This document shows positions 34,697 through 39,735 of a stretch of 39,735 bases of DNA, in pieces. Source of the DNA: Flavobacteriaceae bacterium (GTDB lineage: Bacteria; Bacteroidota; Bacteroidia; Flavobacteriales; Flavobacteriaceae). The notes below the pieces were generated by a model. It was given only the letters and a program-made list of their open reading frames with translations, searched no databases and was not told the origin of the DNA. The translations under genes and the position numbers were made by a program. Numbering within the stretch: position 1 is the stretch's first letter; every line of letters begins with the position of its first letter. The stretch is from assembly GCA_030726725.1 (NCBI GenBank), contig JANRDC010000011.1, forward strand, positions 1 to 39,735. The letters are read 5' to 3'.

Positions 34697-34728
34697 TTTA
34701 TTTAGAACGCATCTAAATAATGAGCCAA
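34697..34728 (-). promoter_or_regulatory. putative promoter of the AraC-family gene
   Basis: On the minus strand: TTG (plus 34726-34728), 21-bp spacer, TAAATAAA (plus 34697-34704), then 19 nt to the ATG. The -7 matches TAnnTTTG at only part of its positions, but the layout and flanking bases match the sdhC promoter closely. Confidence 0.45.
34698..34720. promoter_or_regulatory. perfect 23-bp palindrome before the AraC-family gene
   Basis: TTATTTAGA (34698-34706), 5-nt spacer ACGCA, TCTAAATAA (34712-34720): two perfect 9-bp inverted arms. It overlaps the putative -7 and spacer, 20 nt upstream of the start codon. This is the geometry of a dimeric repressor site; the cognate regulator is unknown. 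Confidence 0.6.
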
Positions 34729-34761
34729 GCGGTATGTCATTTAACCCAATAAAATTAGGGA

Positions 34762-34851
34762 TTTTACCCCTTTTATCACGCAAAAAGGGCAAATATCACC
34801 TCTGCCGACACAAAAAGTACTTCTAGCGTTATTTTTATCTGTTTTACCCCT
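34762..34851. repeat. paired direct repeats TTTTACCCCT in the AraC-hemA gap
   Basis: The 10-mer occurs at 34762-34771 and again at 34842-34851, exactly 80 bp apart. The second copy ends 1 bp before the hemA -7 box. An inverted repeat CCCTTTT (34768-34774) / AAAAGGG (34783-34789), 8-nt loop, overlaps the first copy. This suggests binding sites for a regulator of hemA. Confidence 0.5.
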
Positions 34852-34852
34852 G

Positions 34853-34860
34853 TATTTTTG
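34853..34860 (+). promoter_or_regulatory. hemA: -7 element of the hemACDEF promoter
   Basis: TATTTTTG is a perfect TAnnTTTG, 32 nt upstream of the hemA ATG. The expected -33 position holds T-rich sequence without a clear TTTG, consistent with an activator-dependent promoter. Confidence 0.6.
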
Positions 34861-34892
34861 TGTCCGAATTCAGCGCCCCTTAAACGCGCATT

Positions 34893-36146
34893 ATGAAGCA
34901 ATACCACCTTTCCAAGCACCAGACATTTTACTGTGTGGGGACCAATTACCAGAAGGCCGATGCGGCAGTGCGCGGACAGTTCAGTTTAAATACGCCCCAG
35001 ATTGAGCAATTGCTCATCGACGCAAAAGCACAGGGCATCGACGGTTTGTTGGTGATTTCTACCTGCAACAGAACTGAACTTTTTGGATTTGCGCCCCAAG
35101 GCCAAGCCTTGGTCGAGTTGCTCTGCGCTCATTCGGGCGGATCGGTGGACGAATTTTTAAAGGCTTCGTACTGCTACAAAAACCGATCCGCCATCGACCA
35201 TCTATTTCAGGTGGGGACCGGTTTAGACAGCCAAATCTTGGGCGACTTTGAAATCATTGCCCAAGTAAAAAGCGCTTTTAAACAGGCGAGACAAGCTGGT
35301 CTGGCCAATCCTTTTATCGAGCGCCTGTGCAATGCGGTGATTCAAGCCTCGAAACGCATCAAAAATGAAACGGAGATATCCAGCGGAGCTGCTTCGGTTT
35401 CATTTGCCTCTGTACAGTACATCTTAAACCACGTTCCAGACATCGATCAGAAGAAAATTTTGCTGTTTGGCACAGGGAAGATCGGCAGGAATACCTGCGA
35501 AAATTTGATCAAACACACCCCAAATACGCAAATCACCCTCATCAACCGCACCAAGGACAAGGCGGAACAGCTGGGGGCAAAACTCCAAGTAGCAGTTAAA
35601 GACCACGGTCAGTTGCCCGCGGAGATCCGCAATGCAGATGTATTGGTGGTGGCTACAGGGGCGCAGCGACCGACGATTTCCAAGGAAATCGTGTTCAATA
35701 AGAAACCGCTCTTGATTTTGGATTTATCGGTGCCCAAGAATGTGGATGCCAATGTGTTGGAATGTGCGGATGTCCGTTTGGTGCACCTCGATGAACTCTC
35801 GCAGATCACCGACGAGACCCTAGAGCGCCGCAAGGCACATGTGCCCCAAGCCCAAGAGATTATCGCCCAGGTGCAACAGGAATTTAACCAGTGGTTGGAG
35901 ACCAGAAGATTTGCCCCGGTGATTCAGGCCCTAAAGGCCAAGCTCAAGACCATGCAGGAAGAGGAGCTGGATTTTGTGCACAAGAAAAACGGGGGGGATG
36001 CCCAAACCGCCGTGGTGGTCAGCGATCGTTTGATACAGAAGATCACCAAACAGTTTGCCGAGCATTTAAAGCACAACGACACCGACCCCCAGCAAAGTCT
36101 GGCGGTGATTCAACAGGTGTTCAAAATAGAAGAGATCCATGGCTGA
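34893..36146 (+). CDS. hemA: glutamyl-tRNA reductase
   Basis: A 417-aa NADPH-dependent enzyme that reduces glutamyl-tRNA(Glu) to glutamate-1-semialdehyde, the first committed step of C5-pathway heme synthesis. The catalytic cysteine is C58 in LLVISTCNRTELF, and the NADPH-binding domain begins with LLFGTGKIGRNTCENL (about residues 189-204). The C-terminal dimerisation helices are present. A G7 run (35991-35997) lies in the 3' part. The stop overlaps the hemC start by 8 bp. It is the usual control point of heme synthesis and is preceded by repeat motifs. Confidence 0.97.
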   Translation: MKQYHLSKHQTFYCVGTNYQKADAAVRGQFSLNTPQIEQLLIDAKAQGIDGLLVISTCNRTELFGFAPQGQALVELLCAHSGGSVDEFLKASYCYKNRSAIDHLFQVGTGLDSQILGDFEIIAQVKSAFKQARQAGLANPFIERLCNAVIQASKRIKNETEISSGAASVSFASVQYILNHVPDIDQKKILLFGTGKIGRNTCENLIKHTPNTQITLINRTKDKAEQLGAKLQVAVKDHGQLPAEIRNADVLVVATGAQRPTISKEIVFNKKPLLILDLSVPKNVDANVLECADVRLVHLDELSQITDETLERRKAHVPQAQEIIAQVQQEFNQWLETRRFAPVIQALKAKLKTMQEEELDFVHKKNGGDAQTAVVVSDRLIQKITKQFAEHLKHNDTDPQQSLAVIQQVFKIEEIHG

Positions 36147-37065
36147 ACCGATTCGCATCGGAACGCGCGATAGCGCACTGGCCTTATGGCAAGCCGAGGC
36201 AGTACAGCAAGCCTTGGAAGCCTTGGGGCACCGAACCGAATTGGTGCCTGTCAAGTCTGAGGGCGACCTCAAACTGGACAAACCGCTTTACGCTTTAGGG
36301 ATTACAGGGGTATTTACCAAGGTGTTGGACATCGCGCTACTCGAAGGCAAGATCGATATTGCGGTGCATTCGATGAAGGATGTGCCGACCCAACTTGCCG
36401 ATGGACTGGAAGCCTTGGCTGTTTTGCCCAGGGCGAGTACCTTAGACGTTTTGGTACATAAAGGCGGCGGACTGAATAAGCCTCAGCGCACGATTGCTAC
36501 GAGCAGTTTGCGCCGCAAGGCTCAGTGGCTCGCCAAATACCCCAACGACATCGTGGTCGATATCCGCGGTAATGTGCCTACCCGTTTGCAAAAGCTGCAA
36601 GACAGCGATTGGGACGGGGCGATCTTTGCCCAAGCGGGCTTAGAGCGCCTGGGGTTGGCGCCTGAATTTGTGGAGTCGCTTACCTGGATGTTGCCGGCGC
36701 CAGCCCAAGGGGCTGTGGTGGTGGTGGGCCGTCAGGACCAGCGCCAGATCGCCCAGGCCCTCAGACAGATCAGCGATGCGGATACCGAACGCTGTACCTG
36801 GGTGGAACGACAATTTTTGCGCACCCTGGAAGGGGGATGTACGGCACCCATCGGGGCATTGGCCCAGATAGAAGGGGATCAACTCCTGTTTAAAGGGTGT
36901 GTGCACGCTTTGGATGGAAGCCAGTTCTTCGAAGTAACCGAGGCATTTAGCAAAACGGATCGCTACGATATGGGTTGTAAAGCAGCCACAGAGCTACTCG
37001 CTCAAGGGGCCGATGATCTGATCGCCCAAATCAAAAGGCAAATGCGCCCAACAACAGAAACATAA
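36139..37065 (+). CDS. hemC: hydroxymethylbilane synthase (porphobilinogen deaminase)
   Basis: A 308-aa enzyme polymerising four porphobilinogen units into hydroxymethylbilane. The start IRIGTRDSALALWQAE is typical. The catalytic aspartate is D81 in HSMKDVP, and the dipyrromethane cofactor cysteine is C234 in EGGCTAPIGA. SSLRRKAQ and DIRGNVPTRL, which bind the growing chain, are intact. The motif PAPAQGA replaces the more common PAPGQGA, which I believe is usual in this phylum. It overlaps hemA by 8 bp, and hemD follows after 8 bp. Confidence 0.97.
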   Translation: MAEPIRIGTRDSALALWQAEAVQQALEALGHRTELVPVKSEGDLKLDKPLYALGITGVFTKVLDIALLEGKIDIAVHSMKDVPTQLADGLEALAVLPRASTLDVLVHKGGGLNKPQRTIATSSLRRKAQWLAKYPNDIVVDIRGNVPTRLQKLQDSDWDGAIFAQAGLERLGLAPEFVESLTWMLPAPAQGAVVVVGRQDQRQIAQALRQISDADTERCTWVERQFLRTLEGGCTAPIGALAQIEGDQLLFKGCVHALDGSQFFEVTEAFSKTDRYDMGCKAATELLAQGADDLIAQIKRQMRPTTET

Positions 37066-37073
37066 ATACCGAC

Positions 37074-37769
37074 ATGAGCCCCCAACAAAAAAACCAAAAC
37101 CCACCGCTCTTGCTCTCGACCCGTGCCTTGCGCAAAGGGGAGAAGCAGTCGTTGTTGGATTTGGGTTTTGATGTTTTGGTTCAGCCGAGCATCGCTGTAA
37201 AACACCTCGCTTTTGACATGCCCCAAGGGTGGAATCAAGCGGTGTTTACCTCCCAACACGCGGTCGCCTCGTTTGTCAAGCACCCCCAAGCCGAAAAACA
37301 GATCGCCTTGGGCCGTATCGCCCATTGTGTGGGCACGCTCACCCAGGAAGCAGCGATCAGTGCAGGTTTTCGCCCCGGCCACCATGCGGACAAAGCGATT
37401 GATTTAGCAGGGCTTTTGATCGATCAACCCATGCCCGGCACTTTGTTTTTCTTTTGCGGGGACAAACGCCTGGACGTACTGCCCACCCGACTTGCCGAAG
37501 CGGAAGTAGATTGTCCAGAACGCATAGTTTACCGATCCAGACCAAAGTCTACCCCCCTAAACCGCTCCGTCGATTACCTGTTGTTTTACAGCCCCAGCGC
37601 TGTGCAATCTTTCACCGCCGTCAATAAAATTGGGGCGGCTAAATGCGTGTGCATCGGCCCGACCACTGCCGCGGCACTCACCGGAAAAACCCAAAAGGTT
37701 TGGATCGCCCAAACCCCAGATTTTAACGCCCTCAGCGCTGCGCTGCAAGAAGCCCTTCGCGCTGAGTAA
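37074..37769 (+). CDS. hemD: uroporphyrinogen-III synthase
   Basis: A 231-aa protein of the poorly conserved HemD family, which closes hydroxymethylbilane into uroporphyrinogen III with inversion of ring D. The two-lobed pattern is visible: [13 protein letters not shown] at the start, [14 protein letters not shown] (about residues 57-70), [13 protein letters not shown] (about 123-135) and the diagnostic late block [13 protein letters not shown] ... [10 protein letters not shown] (about 163-202). Position between hemC and hemE supports the call. Its own ATG lies 8 bp after the hemC stop. Confidence 0.92.
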   Translation: MSPQQKNQNPPLLLSTRALRKGEKQSLLDLGFDVLVQPSIAVKHLAFDMPQGWNQAVFTSQHAVASFVKHPQAEKQIALGRIAHCVGTLTQEAAISAGFRPGHHADKAIDLAGLLIDQPMPGTLFFFCGDKRLDVLPTRLAEAEVDCPERIVYRSRPKSTPLNRSVDYLLFYSPSAVQSFTAVNKIGAAKCVCIGPTTAAALTGKTQKVWIAQTPDFNALSAALQEALRAE

Positions 37770-37779
37770 AACCCGAATT

Positions 37780-38817
37780 ATGGCACTTAAAAACGATTTA
37801 TTCTTACGCGCCCTCCAAGGCCAATCCGTCGATAGACCCCCCGTGTGGATGATGCGTCAAGCAGGCAGGTATTTGCCTGAGTTCCGCGCCTTGAGGGACA
37901 AATACGATTTCTTCACCCGCTGCCAAACCCCAGAAATTGCCGCAGAAATCACCGTACAACCCATCCAGCGTTTTCATATGGACGCCGCGATTTTGTTTTC
38001 CGATATTTTGGTCATCCCTCAAGCGATGAATATTCCGGTGGAGATGCGTCCAGGCTTAGGTCCTTACCTGCCTCAGCCGGTGAGAACCGCCAGCGATGTG
38101 GAGCGCGCTGAGGTGCCTGATGTGCACCAGGCCTTGGGTTATGTATTTGAAGCGATTAAAATCACCAAACAAAAGTTGGACGATGAGGTGCCGTTGATCG
38201 GATTTGCCGGAGCTCCTTGGACTATTTTGTGCTATTGCGTGCAAGGTCAAGGCAGCAAGACCTTCGATATGGCCAAAGAGTTTTGTTTCACCCAACCAGA
38301 GGCCGCCCATGCCCTGTTGCAAAAAATAACAGACACGACCATCGCCTACCTGAAGGCCAAAGTGGACGCAGGTGTGGACGCCGTACAAATTTTCGATTCT
38401 TGGGGCGGAATGCTGTCGCCTGTGGATTACCAAGAGTTCTCCTGGCAGTACATTCAGCAGATCATCGACGCGTTGAAACCCCATGCCCCAGTGATCGCCT
38501 TTGGCAAAGGGTGTTGGTTTGCCCTGAAAGAAATGTCCCAATCCGGAGCGTCAGCACTAGGGATTGACTGGACGCTTTCAGCGATGAACGCCCGCTATTT
38601 GAGCGGCGGACGCATCACCCTACAAGGTAATTTTGACCCAGCCCGCTTGCTCTCTCCTCCGGCGACCATCACCAAGATGGTACACGAGATGATCGACGCC
38701 TTTGGCAAAGACCGCTATATTGTCAATTTAGGACATGGCATTTTGCCCAATATCCCCTTGGAAAACGCCCAAGCTTTTATCGAAGCAGTAAAAAGCTATC
38801 CGAACAGAAATTTGTAA
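37780..38817 (+). CDS. hemE: uroporphyrinogen decarboxylase
   Basis: A 345-aa TIM-barrel enzyme that decarboxylates the four acetate side chains of uroporphyrinogen III to give coproporphyrinogen III. The signature [18 protein letters not shown] (about residues 18-35) and the later [12 protein letters not shown] (about 143-154) are both intact. D84 in [13 protein letters not shown] corresponds to the catalytic aspartate. I chose ATG 37780 because the longer frame from GTG 37630 runs inside hemD. It lies 10 bp after the hemD stop. Confidence 0.97.
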   Translation: MALKNDLFLRALQGQSVDRPPVWMMRQAGRYLPEFRALRDKYDFFTRCQTPEIAAEITVQPIQRFHMDAAILFSDILVIPQAMNIPVEMRPGLGPYLPQPVRTASDVERAEVPDVHQALGYVFEAIKITKQKLDDEVPLIGFAGAPWTILCYCVQGQGSKTFDMAKEFCFTQPEAAHALLQKITDTTIAYLKAKVDAGVDAVQIFDSWGGMLSPVDYQEFSWQYIQQIIDALKPHAPVIAFGKGCWFALKEMSQSGASALGIDWTLSAMNARYLSGGRITLQGNFDPARLLSPPATITKMVHEMIDAFGKDRYIVNLGHGILPNIPLENAQAFIEAVKSYPNRNL

Positions 38818-38821
38818 TCCC

Positions 38822-39735
38822 ATGGCGCAATCCTCCATGAAAGATCAGTTTTTTGCCTACATCCAAGGCCTTCAAGACCGCATTTGTGCGGGTCTGGAGG
38901 CGGCAGATGGACAGGCCCGCTTTCGGGAAGACCTCTGGGACCGCCCCGAAGGTGGAGGTGGCAGAACCCGTGTACTGGAAGGTGGAAAGGTGCTGGAAAA
39001 AGCCGGGGTAAACATTTCCGGAGTACACGGCGACCTTCCCCCAGCCATGCAGCAGTATTTCGGAGTAGGTGAGAGTCAGTTTTACGCCTGCGGCTTGAGT
39101 TTGGTGCTCCACCCCAGAAACCCCATGGCCCCTACCGTACACGCCAACTGGCGTTATTTTGAGCTGTACGACCTTTCCGGACACCTCATCGATTCTTGGT
39201 TTGGCGGCGGCCAAGACCTGACCCCTTATTACCTATTTGAAGAGGACGCCCAGCACTTTCACCAGGTGTGTAAAAAGGCCTGTGATGCCCATGACCCTGC
39301 GTTTTATCCCGCATACAAGCAGCGCTGTGACCAGTATTTCCACAACACCCACCGGGGCGAAGCCCGAGGAATAGGCGGCCTGTTCTTTGATTACCTCAAG
39401 CCTTCCCCGGAGCGCGACGCCCAAGGATGGTACGATTTTGTCACCGAAGTGGGCGACTCCTTCTTGGAAGCCTACATCCCCATCCTCAACCGCCGCAAAG
39501 ACCTGCCCTACACTCCAGAACAGCAAACCTGGCAAGAGATCAGGCGCGGTCGCTATGTGGAGTTTAACCTAGTGCACGACAAAGGCACTTTGTTCGGCCT
39601 CAAAACCAACGGCCGCATTGAAAGTATTTTGATGAGTCTACCCCCGCGTGTCCAGTGGGTGTACGACCACCACCCAGCACCCCAAAGCCCGGAGGCCGCC
39701 TTGATCGAGGTCCTTAAAAATCCGGTGGACTGGGT
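38822..39735 (+). CDS. hemF: oxygen-dependent coproporphyrinogen-III oxidase (3' end cut by window)
   Basis: An open frame from ATG 38822 to the window edge, 304 codons plus 2 nt, without a stop. It converts coproporphyrinogen III to protoporphyrinogen IX using O2. Family blocks are clear: GGGGRTRVLEGGKVLEKAGVN (about residues 38-58), PRNPMAPTVHANWRYFE with the conserved HxN-W-R (about 98-114), and WFGGGQDLTPYY (about 125-136). GRYVEFNLVHDKGTLFGL near 242-259 and SILMSLPP also fit. E. coli HemF is 299 aa, so only a few residues are probably missing. It starts 4 bp after hemE. The choice of HemF implies heme synthesis under oxic conditions. Confidence 0.95.
   Translation, partial: MAQSSMKDQFFAYIQGLQDRICAGLEAADGQARFREDLWDRPEGGGGRTRVLEGGKVLEKAGVNISGVHGDLPPAMQQYFGVGESQFYACGLSLVLHPRNPMAPTVHANWRYFELYDLSGHLIDSWFGGGQDLTPYYLFEEDAQHFHQVCKKACDAHDPAFYPAYKQRCDQYFHNTHRGEARGIGGLFFDYLKPSPERDAQGWYDFVTEVGDSFLEAYIPILNRRKDLPYTPEQQTWQEIRRGRYVEFNLVHDKGTLFGLKTNGRIESILMSLPPRVQWVYDHHPAPQSPEAALIEVLKNPVDW

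Noticed and set aside
38056-38541. 161-codon minus-strand frame inside hemE
   Set aside because: Opposite a highly conserved enzyme and without motifs of its own.
1-39735. CRISPR array, tRNA/rRNA genes, insertion sequences, integrase or prophage, toxin-antitoxin or other defence genes
   Set aside because: I looked for direct-repeat arrays, CCA-ended cloverleafs, transposase or integrase motifs and terminal inverted repeats, and saw none. Gene spacing is tight and all open frames belong to housekeeping or lineage-typical families.

Overview
The window is a stretch of chromosomal housekeeping DNA from a member of the Bacteroidota, almost certainly class Flavobacteriia. The evidence is the presence of gliding/type IX secretion (T9SS) genes (a SprE/PorW lipoprotein and GldH), lineage-restricted families (DUF4292, DUF5687, DUF6427, DUF6341, DUF6168-like, HU-CCDC81/SPOR), a three-subunit succinate:quinone reductase, and an ATP synthase operon lacking beta and epsilon. 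Promoters match the Bacteroidota -7 box TAnnTTTG, and Shine-Dalgarno sequences are not conspicuous. G+C looks close to one half by eye, high for a flavobacterium and even across the window. I see no transposase, integrase, tRNA, rRNA, CRISPR array or phage gene.

Layout. 1-5080: dTDP-rhamnose reductase and purD, a bidirectional terminator, a divergent pair of small membrane-protein genes (DUF6341-like / DUF6427), then a DUF4254 gene overlapping a GT9 glycosyltransferase. 5077-6126 (minus): a PaaE-type flavin/[2Fe-2S] reductase. 6170-11998: tightly packed run of an ABC exporter pair (DUF5687 permease, ATPase), sprE/porW, a bactofilin, and two small ATP-synthase-associated membrane proteins. 12132-17077: atpB-E-F-H-A-G behind a good promoter. 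17080-21053: flippase, dut, a DUF4292 lipoprotein and an EnvC-like LytM factor follow atpG without a clear terminator. Two tail-to-tail terminators then separate these from the minus-strand HU/SPOR and acyl-CoA thioesterase genes. 22737-30229: dprA, trpS (minus), recA, ricT, gldH, and a class A penicillin-binding protein, ending in a bidirectional terminator. 30283-34677 (minus): sdhB, sdhA, sdhC and an AraC-family regulator. 34893-39735: hemA, hemC, hemD, hemE and a 3'-truncated hemF.

How the genes fit together. Three themes recur: cell envelope construction and T9SS/gliding (rfbD, GT9, flippase, SprE, bactofilin, GldH, PBP1A, EnvC-like, SPOR); energy conversion (ATP synthase, Sdh, heme synthesis for cytochromes); and DNA metabolism (dut, dprA, recA). 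The AraC regulator lies between sdhCAB and hemACDEF, next to several palindromes and repeats.

I did not find a clearly new multi-gene system; nearly every gene belongs to a recognisable family in an order I recall as common in Flavobacteriia. The observations most worth following are regulatory: a shared two-block promoter signature at the same distance from the sdhC and AraC start codons, a perfect 23-bp palindrome before the AraC gene, repeated motifs before hemA, hairpins in the atp operon, a C8 tract inside sprE, and a possible small RNA at about 21110-21196. All assignments come from reading motifs; no database search was run.
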